Assembly: GCF_025398335.1 (NCBI RefSeq)
Contig: NZ_JAODOO010000004.1
Coordinates: 186,001-250,000 of the forward strand
DNA: 64,000 nt
Direction of reading: 5' to 3'
From: Clostridium sp. CX1
Lineage (GTDB): Bacteria > Bacillota > Clostridia > Clostridiales > Clostridiaceae
Position numbers and translations under genes: made by a program
Shown here: in pieces, positions 27,828 through 37,785 of the stretch
Numbering within the stretch: position 1 is the first letter of the stretch
How the letters are laid out: every line of letters begins with the position of its first letter
The notes under the pieces: generated by a model
The model's database searches: none
The model's input: the letters and a program-made list of their open reading frames with translations, nothing else
Told to the model about the DNA's origin: nothing

Positions 27828-29843
27828 TTATTTTATCCTAAACTGGCCTAACTCCTCTTCCAAGCCTTGAGATAAGCTTTGAAGTTCCGTAGCATTTTTG
27901 GTAAATTCACACATCATAGCGGTGATCTCTTCTATAGAAGCATTCACTTCCTCTGTAGAAGAAGCAGTTTCTTCAGAAACAGCAGATATACTCTCTACTT
28001 GACTTACAATAACACCCTTTTGATCATTAATAGTTAAAATACTACTTCTTATCTGACCTGCCATGGAGATTAAACTATTTATTGAGCGGTAGATTTTATT
28101 AAATATTTCTGTAGTCTCTTCAACAGTCTTACCTTGATCTGTTATCATAGTACTTGCTTCTTCCATTGCCTTTACTGCTGTTGAAGACTTCGATTTAATA
28201 GCTTCTACTATAACCTTTATCTCGTCAGTAGATTTTCTTGACTGTTCCGCTAATTTTCTAATTTCATCTGCTACAACAGCGAATCCCTTACCAGCCTCTC
28301 CTGCACGTGCAGCCTCTATGCTTGCATTTAAAGATAAGAGGTTTGTCTGGTCAGTAATTTGTGTAATAGTATCAGAAATCTTGTTAATTTCCTGTGTACT
28401 TACATTCATATCTTCTATTATTTCTGTAACAGTTACTGCTGAAACCTTAGTTTCATCTGATTTATCAGCAAGAACTTGAACCATTTGTAATCCTTTATTG
28501 CTAAGCTCCTGTGCACTACTAGATAGTTCGTTCATTTCCTCTGTAGCTTCAGCAATGTTATCTAAGCCTTGTGCTAACTGTTCCATTCCAAAAGCTACTT
28601 CCTGGGTACTTGAAGCCTGCTGTGTTGCACCTTGAGAAATTTCTTCAATAGCCCTTGATATTTCCTCAACAGAAGCAGTAGTTTCCTCTGACATAGCACT
28701 TAGATTAGATGATGTGTCAAGTACAACTTTTGATGAATTCTCCACTCCTACCATCATTTCTCTTATGTTCTTTGTCATCAAATTAAAGTCCTTTGATAGT
28801 TTTCCTAGTTCATCCTTAGATTTTACGTCAGCTAGAGTGACTAAATCTCCTCCTGAAGCTACATTCATAGAATGACTTAATTTATTTATATTGTTAGATA
28901 TTGCTCTGCTTATAAGAATAGACAGAAGTACACTTAATGCTGATGTTACAAGTACCAATATAAAAGTTAAAAGTCTTATTTCTGCTGTATCCTTGGTCAG
29001 TTCACTTTCATTTAATGCAGCAAATATCTTCCAGTTTGTAGTTTCATTTGTAGTATATACTCCAAATTTTCTATTTCCTTCATATTTATAGTTTGTAAAT
29101 CCCTCTTTATTCTTTGAAGCCTGATCCCATAAACTCAACTTTTTAATAGTATCAGTTCCAATTAATTTTTTATCTGGATGAACTACAGCAATACCACTTT
29201 CATTAGTTACCATTATGTATCCGTCGTCTCCGACCTTTACATTTGATAGGTTTTCCGTAAACTTAGAGAGTGTAATATCCATAGAAACAACTCCAATTGC
29301 TTTACCTTCTTTAACAATAGCCTTTGCAACAGATATAACAAATTCTCCACTGCTAACATCCTTATAAGGCTCTGTGTATATTACTCTATCTGGAGTGTCT
29401 ATAGCTTCTTTATACCAAGGTCTTTCTTTATAATTATATCCTTCTGCCAATTTAACTTCAGGATAGGTTGTAAAGTGTCCACCCTCAGTTCCAAAGTAAA
29501 CACTTATTATATCATTATCACTTTCTTGAACATCTTTAATACTATATTTAGCATACTTAAAAGAATCTTCATTTTCCGTATTATCAACGTTTACTAGGTT
29601 TGCATTAACAGATAATACCTTTACTTGATTCCCCATAGCATCAAAGTAATTATCTATGCCTCTATTAATCTCCTTTAGAGTCTGCATACTTGTAACTTCA
29701 AGTTTCTTTTCTAATACATTTTTAGATTTGAAGTAAGATGTAACTCCTAACAAAATCACGGGAATTAAGCAAATCGCTACCATGGTTACAATTAATTTAC
29801 TTTTTATTGTGTTTAGCATTAAATTTACCTTTAACCTTTTCAT
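27828..29843 (-). CDS. Methyl-accepting chemotaxis protein with periplasmic-type dCache sensor
   Basis: The 671-aa receptor has TM1 (about residues 14-35), an extracellular double-Cache domain ([23 protein letters not shown], then [20 protein letters not shown]), TM2 (about 290-312), a HAMP domain and a long cytoplasmic coiled coil. The signalling tip is [26 protein letters not shown]. dCache receptors often bind amino acids or carboxylates; the ligand here is unknown. M1 (29843) lacks a clear ribosome binding site, and the ATG at 29819 with AAAGG upstream is an alternative start. Monocistronic. Confidence 0.92.
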   Translation of the reverse strand: MKRLKVNLMLNTIKSKLIVTMVAICLIPVILLGVTSYFKSKNVLEKKLEVTSMQTLKEINRGIDNYFDAMGNQVKVLSVNANLVNVDNTENEDSFKYAKYSIKDVQESDNDIISVYFGTEGGHFTTYPEVKLAEGYNYKERPWYKEAIDTPDRVIYTEPYKDVSSGEFVISVAKAIVKEGKAIGVVSMDITLSKFTENLSNVKVGDDGYIMVTNESGIAVVHPDKKLIGTDTIKKLSLWDQASKNKEGFTNYKYEGNRKFGVYTTNETTNWKIFAALNESELTKDTAEIRLLTFILVLVTSALSVLLSILISRAISNNINKLSHSMNVASGGDLVTLADVKSKDELGKLSKDFNLMTKNIREMMVGVENSSKVVLDTSSNLSAMSEETTASVEEISRAIEEISQGATQQASSTQEVAFGMEQLAQGLDNIAEATEEMNELSSSAQELSNKGLQMVQVLADKSDETKVSAVTVTEIIEDMNVSTQEINKISDTITQITDQTNLLSLNASIEAARAGEAGKGFAVVADEIRKLAEQSRKSTDEIKVIVEAIKSKSSTAVKAMEEASTMITDQGKTVEETTEIFNKIYRSINSLISMAGQIRSSILTINDQKGVIVSQVESISAVSEETASSTEEVNASIEEITAMMCEFTKNATELQSLSQGLEEELGQFRIK

Positions 29844-29957
29844 AGTTAACTCAACTCTCCATCTACAATTTATAGTTTACAATTTTACTCTATAATTATA
29901 TAACATTTTTTTACAACCTTCAACACAAATTGACATTTTTCTCGAACGATAATATGA

Positions 29958-29993
29958 AAAAGAGCCTTTCCCTAAATTAGGAAAGACTCTTCA
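29958..29993 (-). terminator. Terminator of the Crp/Fnr regulator gene
   Basis: An imperfect 12-bp stem, AAGAGCCTTTCC with GGAAAGACTCTT, lies between the regulator stop codon and the chemoreceptor gene. TTTTCATATT follows on the minus strand. Confidence 0.65.
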
Positions 29994-30056
29994 CCAATAT
30001 CACAATGTATTTACTTGTTAACTAGTTATATATCTAAACTTAACTTATATATGCGG

Positions 30057-30737
30057 CTATATATCAAATTTCAAATCACTGCCATTAGTTTCGTTAAACT
30101 CTCTTACATGCGTGGAAATTTTGTTCAAATATTGCCTATCTAAAATAACAATTGAATTTTCATCCTTTCTTATACAGTTTTCCTTTATAAATCTATTTAT
30201 AGTATTATATAAACCTTTTCTGCTCACTGATAAAACTTTGCAAAGACTGTACATACTTTTAAATTTAAATATATTATTTTCAGAATTTTTCAGTATGTGA
30301 AAAGCAAATAACTCCTCAAATTTAAACAAATCCTTCATCATTAATTTCTTGTACATATAATATATTCTATTACTAGTCTTCAACAAAAATATTTTCATGA
30401 AATCCGAGCTTTGCTGCAATTTTTTAAAGGTATTTTTATCTATTTTTAATAAGGATGCATTACTTGTAGCCTTAATGTCACAAAATAAATTCTGATCATG
30501 CATGTAACTGATTTTCCCTACGAACTCATTTTCCGACAGTTCATCTACTAAAAAGCTCTTGCCATACTTGGTTATACACTCTACCTTAACCTTTCCATCT
30601 AATATAAAAAAAATCTCTTCAAGGTTTTCACTAGAACGAGTTATATATTGTCCTTTTTTATAACTTACAATAGATATTTCATCTAAGTAATCCTTTATGT
30701 GATCATATATACATATGTCCTTTAACTCCATGCTCAC
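30057..30737 (-). CDS. Crp/Fnr-family transcriptional regulator
   Basis: The 226-aa protein has an N-terminal cyclic-nucleotide-binding-like beta barrel (about 20-125: GQYITRSSENLEEIFFILDGKVKV, then DELSENEFVGKISYM) and a C-terminal winged helix (about 150-210, MYSLCKVLSVSRKGLYNTINRFIKE). No Cys cluster typical of Fnr is present, so it is not an obvious iron-sulfur oxygen sensor. The overall pattern is YeiL-like. It is downstream of hpdBCA on the same strand but separated by a terminator. A role in hpd control is only a possibility. The GTG at 30737 and ATG at 30731 are both possible starts. Confidence 0.8.
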   Translation of the reverse strand: MSMELKDICIYDHIKDYLDEISIVSYKKGQYITRSSENLEEIFFILDGKVKVECITKYGKSFLVDELSENEFVGKISYMHDQNLFCDIKATSNASLLKIDKNTFKKLQQSSDFMKIFLLKTSNRIYYMYKKLMMKDLFKFEELFAFHILKNSENNIFKFKSMYSLCKVLSVSRKGLYNTINRFIKENCIRKDENSIVILDRQYLNKISTHVREFNETNGSDLKFDI

Positions 30738-30775
30738 TCATCCTTTGAATAAAATATATACTTATATTATAAATG

Positions 30776-30813
30776 AAAAACTAGCAATTCCAATAGTAGA
30801 ATTACTAGTTTTA
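30776..30813 (-). terminator. Terminator of the hpdBCA operon
   Basis: An inverted repeat of AAACTAGCAATTC and GAATTACTAGTTT (one mismatch) closes on CAATAGTA, with A/T runs on both sides. It follows the hpdA stop codon. Confidence 0.7.
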
Positions 30814-30867
30814 ATAAACTTGATGGATTTTTAATATTATGCTGTATAAATAACTATAATAATATAG

Positions 30868-31806
30868 TTAAAACAAAGTATCGTGGCCGATGTAACAAAC
30901 TATGCTGTTCTGTAAAAACATATTCTGTATTTCTTTTAGCCTAGAATCAGAAACGTCTCCCTCTAATGAGTAATCATAACTTTGGCCAAGTTGTGTCCAT
31001 TTTGATTCTCCAAGTCTATGAAATGGGAGTATATTTATTTCCACTAGACCGTTAAAATTCATAAATTTAACTAATTGTAGTATATTGTCGTCATTATCAT
31101 TAAAGCCATGTATTACAGGCATTCTCAGCACAAGTCGGCCCTTCCAGCTAGATTTTGCAAGTGATGTTATGTTACTATGAATTAAGTCATTGTATACTCC
31201 AGCCTTCTCCTTATGCTTTTCTCTATCCATATGCTTAATATCAATAAAGGCAAAATCTATATGCTTCATTACATCCAGGAATATTTCCTCCTTACTATAT
31301 GCAGTTGTTTCTATCGCTGTATGAATACCTTTTTCCTTGCACTTTTTAAGTATCTCAAGTAGAAAATTACTTTGTGAAAGCGGATCTCCTCCACTAAATG
31401 TAACGCCTCCACCGCTTCTCCAATTATTAGAGTCCCTTGTTAATATGTTCATTAATTCCTCAGTGCTATATTCTTTAGAACATACTTTAAGAGCATTTTG
31501 ATAGCAGGCTTTTGCACATTCAAAAGTAGTACATGATTTACATATATGAAAGTTTAGTACCGGCTTATTTTCCTTATCAAAGCTTAGCCCCTTTTTAGTA
31601 CACTTATCTTTACATATTCTACAGCCTTTTTCATATTTGCAGGACAATTCACTAAACATTATATGAGGCTTCTTAATCCAGCTTTCCGGATTTGCACACC
31701 ATCTACAGCTAAGTGGACACCCGCTCATAAATACAGTAGTCCTACAACCTGGTCCATCATGAACAGAAAAACTCTGTATATCAAATATCAATCCTTTAGT
31801 ATTCAC
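30868..31806 (-). CDS. hpdA: 4-hydroxyphenylacetate decarboxylase activating enzyme (radical SAM)
   Basis: HpdA uses S-adenosylmethionine and an Fe4S4 cluster to abstract hydrogen from the glycyl residue of HpdB. The radical-SAM motif is CPLSCRWC, preceded by SVHDGPGCRTTVFMSG. Two further cysteine groups follow (CRICKDKC, and CKSCTTFECAKAC), the extra ferredoxin-like clusters found in glycyl-radical-enzyme activases. SGGGVTFSGGDPL is the SAM-binding GGE-like motif. The start is set at GTG 31806, four bases after the hpdC stop, because GGAAAGG lies eight bases upstream; the earlier start at 31839 overlaps hpdC. About 312 aa. Confidence 0.92.
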   Translation of the reverse strand: MNTKGLIFDIQSFSVHDGPGCRTTVFMSGCPLSCRWCANPESWIKKPHIMFSELSCKYEKGCRICKDKCTKKGLSFDKENKPVLNFHICKSCTTFECAKACYQNALKVCSKEYSTEELMNILTRDSNNWRSGGGVTFSGGDPLSQSNFLLEILKKCKEKGIHTAIETTAYSKEEIFLDVMKHIDFAFIDIKHMDREKHKEKAGVYNDLIHSNITSLAKSSWKGRLVLRMPVIHGFNDNDDNILQLVKFMNFNGLVEINILPFHRLGESKWTQLGQSYDYSLEGDVSDSRLKEIQNMFLQNSIVCYIGHDTLF

Positions 31807-31810
31807 AATA

Positions 31811-32077
31811 TTAACCTTTCCTATTGAACTTATGACCATTACAAGTTACTGCATTTAAACTGCCATAAACCCAATCTTCTTTAGATAAACCTTTGCATAT
31901 TCCTATACCATTTTCATCTGCATTATGAAAGTTCTCACAGTTATTGCATTTAGGTGCTAAATCAAATTTACTACAGGTATCAGTATCTATATAAATTAGA
32001 TTTTTAGTCACTCTACATATTCCCTTATTCGCATCTATACTACAAAAATTTAAACAATCATTATGTTTTAATGCCAT
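31811..32077 (-). CDS. hpdC: 4-hydroxyphenylacetate decarboxylase small subunit
   Basis: The 88-aa cysteine-rich protein has an N-terminal HNDCLNFC group and later CNNCENF and GICKGLSKEDWVYGSLNAVTCNGH segments. These match the HpdC layout, which binds two Fe4S4 clusters and joins HpdB in a hetero-oligomer. The small subunit separates this system from indoleacetate decarboxylase and other relatives that lack it. ATG 32077 lies four bases after the hpdB stop and just behind AAGGGGTG, indicating translational coupling. Confidence 0.93.
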   Translation of the reverse strand: MALKHNDCLNFCSIDANKGICRVTKNLIYIDTDTCSKFDLAPKCNNCENFHNADENGIGICKGLSKEDWVYGSLNAVTCNGHKFNRKG

Positions 32078-32081
32078 ATTA

Positions 32082-34793
32082 CTACACCCCTTCATGTTGA
32101 GTTCTTGATATTACTTCATCTTGAATAGGCTTACCTAATTCACACCAATACTGAGTAAATCCTGCTACACGAACTAATAAATCCCTGTACTGATCTGGAG
32201 ATTTTTGTGCTGTTTTTAATATAGTAGAATCTATAATGTTGTATTGTACGTGGGTGCCGCCTCTTCTCATATATGCTCTAGTTAAATCTAATAATTTTTT
32301 CGTGCCCTGAATGCCCTTTAGTGCAGCTGGATGAACTTTTAGATTCATTTGAGAATTTTGTGATGTAGTGTGATCCCAAATGTTAGCTGATTCAAATAAT
32401 GCATATAAACCATTTCTATCTGTTCCTGGATATGCAGATACTGAACCATCAGAATAAGTAGTTCCACCTAACCTTCCATCTGTAGTTGCTAAAGTAGCTG
32501 CTCCCTGTGGTCCATGAGTAGACACAGATATTTGACAAGGATACATTTTCTTACCATATAAGGATTCAACTTTGCTGCATGCCTCTGCTAACCATTCTTC
32601 ATACTCTTTTAAAATACTATCAACATAGAAGTCGTTATTTCCGTACTTAGGTGCTTTTAGGCAATCACCATATATCCTGTCATACTTATCAACGCCATCA
32701 ACTTTTACCTGTTCTGCTAATGAGTAGTTTCCAGTTTCAGATGCTTGTTTATAACCAAAATTATTTAAAATTCCATCTATCATCTCATTGAGAGTATATT
32801 CCTTACTATCATACACTAAGCTTTTTAAAGCTGCTAAAGAGTTTATCATGGTGATAGTTCCACAGGTTTCTACATTAAAGGTTCCGTTATATCTATAACC
32901 CATATTTCCTATATGATGACCCTTATCTAATGAATCTGGCTTAAGAAAAGAATTTATAACAGCCATATTTTGTTTTCTCCAGATATCATGTTCGATATTG
33001 TTAGTTTTAGCAAGAATCTTTATTGTATCTTCATAATATTGTTCAAAGGTTTCAATTAATTCTTCAAAAGTTTCAAGTTTTCTATTATGAGGTGGATAAA
33101 CCTGCATTCCAGTTCTATAATCTTTTCCATTAGTTAAAACTAGTTCAAGAACTTTTGGATTTGCTATAAAGTGAACGCCAACACTGGTAGGCTGACCAGC
33201 ACCACCTGGAATTTCATAGCTTTTGCCATTTAAGGTTAGTACTTTCCAACAACAAGGAGATATCTCTAAACAGCCTCCAATTGCAACTGATCTAGCTTCT
33301 TCAATAGTCATTCCCTCTTCAGCATATTGATTTATCATGAAATCCATTGCATTTCTATTATTAACCCATGCAGGATATCCCGTTCCAGTTTTACAACATT
33401 CAGCAGCCTTTATTAAAAATTCCTCTGGAAGCTTTTCATCATACATTACCGTTAAAGTTGGCTGTGGAGTTCTACAAGTTATTCCCGCTTCTAATATTAT
33501 CATTTCTAATTCATTAGCTGCACTTTGGTTTTGTCTTGTTAATCCTCCTAAAGATAGGTTGTTAAAAGTGTTACCAGATAATACTCCACCATTAACCCCT
33601 GCTGAAGCAAAAACATCAATGCAAGTTATTTTAATTCTGTAAAGTTCCATAAGTTCAAGAACTTCCTCTTTTGTTATCTTACCGCTGGCTATGTCCTGCT
33701 CATACCAAGGGTACAGTATTTGTCCAAGTTTGCCTATAGATAGTCCGGATATAACATCTTCATTTAATACGGCTATATGAAGAATGTAGGACAACTGAAG
33801 TGCTTCTCTAAAATTCTGTGGTTGATTATGAGCTATAGATTCAAGACACTCAGCTATATCCCTATACTCCTTTTTCTCTTGATCACTAGAGGACCTTCCC
33901 TCTAATAGCCTTGCATGATTAGCATAATTAAGAATCCACTGTTGAAGTCCTTCTATAACAATTATAACTGCTTCATAAAAGTAAAGTCTGTCCATACCTA
34001 TTAGTCCATCACCATCTGCATTTCCAGCAACTTTATCTATGCATTCCTTTGCTATTTCCTTAAGCTTATCAAAACCATACTGCAGTGGGTAGTAATAGTT
34101 AACTACTTCTCTTCCCTGTGGTATCGTATATCCAGAATCAAACATGCATACTAAGCTTCTCATTATTTTTTCCTTAATTTCATATTCTGGTACCATTTTT
34201 TCATATCTAAGACTTACGTCCTCAACAGATTTGCCAACCCATTCCCTTGCAACCTTTAAAAGTGCAGGAATTTCTTCCTTTCTCATTCCAAACTTGCCGG
34301 CAATAGACACTACCTCTCCAAAGCTTTTGGTTACGTTTCCACCGCCTTGTCCAACATGACTTAATTCGTCTGCTGCACTTCCAACTGATTTAGAAGCCTC
34401 CCTTGAGATCTCATCCCCCTGTGCAACGAAGAAACTTTCGCTAAGCCATGGCATTGGGAAGGACCCTCTATAGTTTCGAGTTTTTTGCATAACTAGCTTT
34501 TCGCCTGGTATTATATTTGGTGTTACGCGGGAAAAAGCTTCTTTCAAGGCTTTGGCCCTTCTAACTATGGTAATTTCACCATCTAATTCCTTCCACTTTC
34601 TATTGTACCAGTATGGAAATTCCATATCTGCTGTAGCTAAAGTATTATAGAAAATATCTCTTAAGGCATTAGCTCTAGGAGTTGGTTCTTTTGGTATATT
34701 GTCTTGTTCTCCATTATCACTGGAGCAATTGCTAATATCTATTCCCTTTGACAATAATATTTCTTTCATTTTATCTTCCACTGACTTATTCAT
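32082..34793 (-). CDS. hpdB: 4-hydroxyphenylacetate decarboxylase large subunit (glycyl radical enzyme)
   Basis: HpdB decarboxylates 4-hydroxyphenylacetate, a tyrosine fermentation product, to p-cresol. The 903-aa protein has the catalytic GGCLEIS loop with Cys508 and Glu510, and the glycyl-radical motif RVAGFTQYW with Gly878 near the C-terminus. Both lie five residues later than the Cys503 and Gly873 I recall for the C. difficile enzyme. The C-x-E motif is shared with arylacetate decarboxylases, but the adjacent hpdC favours the 4-hydroxyphenylacetate enzyme. First gene of hpdBCA; the ATG follows GAGGGGGAAAA. The radical is destroyed by oxygen, consistent with strict anaerobiosis. Confidence 0.93.
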   Translation of the reverse strand: MNKSVEDKMKEILLSKGIDISNCSSDNGEQDNIPKEPTPRANALRDIFYNTLATADMEFPYWYNRKWKELDGEITIVRRAKALKEAFSRVTPNIIPGEKLVMQKTRNYRGSFPMPWLSESFFVAQGDEISREASKSVGSAADELSHVGQGGGNVTKSFGEVVSIAGKFGMRKEEIPALLKVAREWVGKSVEDVSLRYEKMVPEYEIKEKIMRSLVCMFDSGYTIPQGREVVNYYYPLQYGFDKLKEIAKECIDKVAGNADGDGLIGMDRLYFYEAVIIVIEGLQQWILNYANHARLLEGRSSSDQEKKEYRDIAECLESIAHNQPQNFREALQLSYILHIAVLNEDVISGLSIGKLGQILYPWYEQDIASGKITKEEVLELMELYRIKITCIDVFASAGVNGGVLSGNTFNNLSLGGLTRQNQSAANELEMIILEAGITCRTPQPTLTVMYDEKLPEEFLIKAAECCKTGTGYPAWVNNRNAMDFMINQYAEEGMTIEEARSVAIGGCLEISPCCWKVLTLNGKSYEIPGGAGQPTSVGVHFIANPKVLELVLTNGKDYRTGMQVYPPHNRKLETFEELIETFEQYYEDTIKILAKTNNIEHDIWRKQNMAVINSFLKPDSLDKGHHIGNMGYRYNGTFNVETCGTITMINSLAALKSLVYDSKEYTLNEMIDGILNNFGYKQASETGNYSLAEQVKVDGVDKYDRIYGDCLKAPKYGNNDFYVDSILKEYEEWLAEACSKVESLYGKKMYPCQISVSTHGPQGAATLATTDGRLGGTTYSDGSVSAYPGTDRNGLYALFESANIWDHTTSQNSQMNLKVHPAALKGIQGTKKLLDLTRAYMRRGGTHVQYNIIDSTILKTAQKSPDQYRDLLVRVAGFTQYWCELGKPIQDEVISRTQHEGV

Positions 34794-34965
34794 CTATTTT
34801 CCCCCTCTTACTACAATCTATAGATAATATACTATTAATTTAAAATAAGAAGATAGTGTAAAGTATACTAAAATTTAAAATTTTAAATAAATTCACACAA
34901 AAACTCTTCAATTAGTTTAAGCAATATAATTTCTCTATATCTTAAAAGTTTCAATTCTCAACCAA

Positions 34966-35004
34966 AACTCAAAAACCCGGGTGATTTTTTGAATCACCCG
35001 GGTT
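34966..35004 (-). terminator. Terminator of the POT transporter gene
   Basis: A GC-rich 13-bp stem, AACCCGGGTGATT (34974-34986) with AATCACCCGGGTT (34992-35004), is followed by TTTTTGAG on the minus strand. Confidence 0.88.
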
Positions 35005-35022
35005 AGTTAACAAATTGATTTA

Positions 35023-36384
35023 TTATACATAATGACCTACTTCATCAGCATTTTGTTCTTCTTCATCTTTTACAACTAAACTGTTCAACTTATTATCTAA
35101 TAACCAAAGAATAATACCAGCTGCAATAGCAATACCTGCGATTACAAAGTATACAGGTGCAAATTTGAATTTTAATGTAAACTCATACAACCATCCGTAG
35201 GACTTTCCTGCAAAGAAGACAGCAAGTACCCAAACACTCATCATTCTTGATAATAATCTAGGTGGAGCAAACTTACTGATGAATGAGTTTCCAAGTGGTG
35301 AGAACACCATTTCACCAAGGGATAATACTATACCGAATGCAATGATCCAGCCAAGTGATGCAAGATTACCGCCTCTTGTAACATCTGCCATTGCAAAAAT
35401 TACATAAGATAAACCTAATAATAACATTCCTAAAGCAGTCTTCTTAAACATACTTAAGTCACCTTGAGGTCTCTTAGCTAATTTTACCCATAATCCACCA
35501 AGAATTGGTCCTAATGAAATACACATTAATGCATTTAATGAATCAAACCAAGCTGTTGGCACTGTAAAGTTACCTATAGTCCAGTTAGCAAGTGCATTGT
35601 CGCCGCCCCAATAGTAATACACAGGCATGTAGGCTAAGTACCAGAACACCCAGAATATTACAGAGAAGAAGGAGATTAAAACGATTGCAGCAACTCTTTT
35701 CTTTTCCATTGATGTAAGAGGCTTCTTTTCTTCTACTAACTGCTTCTCTTTTACCTCTTCGTGTTCATCAACCTTGAATGGTTTTTTACCTGTTTCGCCT
35801 AAGAATCTCCATCCAAAAATGAACCAAGCGGCATCAATAAACATCATAATTGCACAGATTAAGAAACAGAAAGCGTACCCCTTAGTTCCTACAAGTACCC
35901 CTATAATGGTTGTACCAATAAAAGAACCAATGTTAACGAAAGAATACTGAATAGAAAATGCACTATCTAATTGTCTTGGGTCATCGAAAAGTCTGCCTGT
36001 TATAGCGTTTGTCTGACATTTGAATAAACCTGTACCGATAGAAACTAGAATAATCATTAAGTTAACCATAGCAGCACTTGAGGCTTGCCACCCCACTAAG
36101 TAACCTGCTCCCATCAAAATCATTCCTATTGGAACAAGGTATCTAGCACCTACGATACGGTCAGAGATATACCCACCGATCAGTGGAGCAAGATAAGTAA
36201 ATGCTACTAAGTTTGCAGACATTTTTGCTCCTTCTGCAGCGGAAAGACCAAGTCCTCCCTTTGCTACGGTAGCAACTACGAATACTGCGATTAACCATTT
36301 TGCTGAGTAGAATGCAAATCTTTCTAATGTGAAAGCAAATGAGCACACATAGAACCCAAATGGTCTTCTGCTTGTACTTTCCAT
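35023..36384 (-). CDS. POT/PTR-family proton-coupled peptide transporter
   Basis: The 453-aa protein has about twelve membrane segments. The first helix holds the proton-coupling ExxERF-type motif as TLERFAFYSAKW. LIGGYISDRIVGARY (loop 2-3) and SIQYSFVNIGSFIG are typical of di/tripeptide transporters. A charged cytoplasmic stretch (about 205-225) separates the two halves. It is transcribed divergently from an Xaa-Pro peptidase and a prolyl aminopeptidase, so proline-containing peptides are the probable substrates. Ile codons are mostly ATT or ATC instead of the ATA that dominates elsewhere, as in the two peptidase genes. Confidence 0.85.
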   Translation of the reverse strand: MESTSRRPFGFYVCSFAFTLERFAFYSAKWLIAVFVVATVAKGGLGLSAAEGAKMSANLVAFTYLAPLIGGYISDRIVGARYLVPIGMILMGAGYLVGWQASSAAMVNLMIILVSIGTGLFKCQTNAITGRLFDDPRQLDSAFSIQYSFVNIGSFIGTTIIGVLVGTKGYAFCFLICAIMMFIDAAWFIFGWRFLGETGKKPFKVDEHEEVKEKQLVEEKKPLTSMEKKRVAAIVLISFFSVIFWVFWYLAYMPVYYYWGGDNALANWTIGNFTVPTAWFDSLNALMCISLGPILGGLWVKLAKRPQGDLSMFKKTALGMLLLGLSYVIFAMADVTRGGNLASLGWIIAFGIVLSLGEMVFSPLGNSFISKFAPPRLLSRMMSVWVLAVFFAGKSYGWLYEFTLKFKFAPVYFVIAGIAIAAGIILWLLDNKLNSLVVKDEEEQNADEVGHYV

Positions 36385-36599
36385 CTTTTCATTCCTCCCA
36401 TAAAAAAATTTTAATATTGAGTTTGTATTTCAAAAGTCATGTGCATATCTCTTAGTTAAGTGGTTTGCACTGACTTAAATACCACATGTTGTAAAATTGT
36501 TACCTTCACATAACCTATAATAGCACAAACTTTTCACCAATACAAAGAAAAAATGTAAATAATTTCATTTCCAAAAATTCAAAAGCTTCAATGTAAACA

Positions 36600-36628
36600 T
36601 TGACATCTGAAGACAAGCGTATTATATT
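36600..36628 (+). promoter_or_regulatory. Sigma-A promoter of the peptidase pair
   Basis: TTGACA (36600-36605), a 17-base spacer and TATATT (36623-36628). The start would fall near 36635, about 45 bases before the peptidase ATG. Confidence 0.8.
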
Positions 36629-36651
36629 AGTAATCGTATTATACTAGTATT
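36618..36651 (+). repeat. Tandem 17-bp repeat over the -10 and start site
   Basis: CGTATTATATTAGTAAT and CGTATTATACTAGTATT lie back to back with two differences. They cover the -10 box and the predicted start, so a repressor binding there would block the peptidase promoter. The protein that would bind is unknown. Confidence 0.65.
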
Positions 36652-36678
36652 TAATAACCAAATTGGGAGGCAATAACT

Positions 36679-37767
36679 ATGAACATAAACAAATTAAACA
36701 GGGTTTTAAAATCAATGGAAGAACATGAGATTCCTCAAATGATTATTTCTGATCCTACAGCTATTTTTTATTTAACAGGCAAATGGATTATGCCAGGAGA
36801 AAGATTACTAGCATTATACCTAAATGTTAACGGAGGCCACAAGATCGTTATTAATGAACTGTTCCCACAAGAAGAGGATCTTGGTGTAGAAATCGTATGG
36901 TATAACGATATCCAGGACGGAGTTGAGATTTTATCCAAATTTGTAGAAAAAGATAAAGTTATTGGTATCGATAAAGTATGGCCATCTAGATTCTTATTAA
37001 GATTACAAGAACTTGGTGGAGGAAGCAAATTTGTAAACGGTTCCTTTATCGTTGACTACGTAAGAATGATTAAGGATGAAGAAGAAATTGCTATCTTAAG
37101 AGAATCCTCAAGATTAAATGATCTTACAATGGATGAATTGATTCCATGGGTAGGGAGAGGTTTATCTGAAAAAGAATTAAATGCTAAAGTTCGAGAAATT
37201 TACAAGAAACATGGTATTAACGAAGTATCTTTCGACCCAATCACAGCATATGCTAAGGGAGCAGCAGATCCACATCACGTAACAGATGATTCAAAAGGAA
37301 AATATGGAGATTGCGTTGTTCTTGATATAGGTGGATTCTACAAGAACTATGCATCTGATATGACAAGAACTGTATTTATCGGCGAAATTTCCGAAAGACA
37401 AAAAGAAATCTATGACATCGTTGTAGAAGCAAACTTAAGAGGTATTGCTGCTGCAAAACCTGGAAATAGAATGTGTGACGTAGACTTAGCTGCAAGAAAC
37501 TACATCGAATCAAAAGGATATGGAAAATACTTCACACACAGAACTGGACATTCTTGTGGTTTAGAAGATCATGAATTCGGTGATGTTTCTTCCGTAAATG
37601 AAGACATCATCAAACCAGGACAATGCTTCTCTGTTGAGCCAGGAATTTATTTACCAGAAGAAGGAATAGGTGTTCGTATCGAAGACCTTGTTATCATAAC
37701 TGAAGATGGCTGCGAAGTATTGAATAAATATACAAAAGATGTAATTATTGTTCCTGAACAGAAATAG
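36679..37767 (+). CDS. Xaa-Pro dipeptidase/aminopeptidase (M24 family)
   Basis: The 362-aa enzyme has a creatinase-like N-terminal domain and an M24 pita-bread domain with all five metal ligands visible: Asp in VVLDIGGFYKNYASD, Asp in ASDMTRT, His in HRTGHSCGLEDHE, and Glu in VEPGIYLPEEG and VRIEDLV. It would release the residue before proline. GGGAGG precedes the ATG. It is 18 bases upstream of the prolyl aminopeptidase gene and divergent from the peptide transporter, forming a proline-peptide module that could feed Stickland-type fermentation (inference). Confidence 0.9.
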   Translation: MNINKLNRVLKSMEEHEIPQMIISDPTAIFYLTGKWIMPGERLLALYLNVNGGHKIVINELFPQEEDLGVEIVWYNDIQDGVEILSKFVEKDKVIGIDKVWPSRFLLRLQELGGGSKFVNGSFIVDYVRMIKDEEEIAILRESSRLNDLTMDELIPWVGRGLSEKELNAKVREIYKKHGINEVSFDPITAYAKGAADPHHVTDDSKGKYGDCVVLDIGGFYKNYASDMTRTVFIGEISERQKEIYDIVVEANLRGIAAAKPGNRMCDVDLAARNYIESKGYGKYFTHRTGHSCGLEDHEFGDVSSVNEDIIKPGQCFSVEPGIYLPEEGIGVRIEDLVIITEDGCEVLNKYTKDVIIVPEQK

Positions 37768-37785
37768 AGATAAGGAGATTATTTT

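Noticed and set aside
30868-34793. Indoleacetate or phenylacetate decarboxylase instead of HpdBCA
   Set aside because: A dedicated small Cys-rich HpdC subunit lies between the large subunit and activase genes, which fits the 4-hydroxyphenylacetate enzyme.
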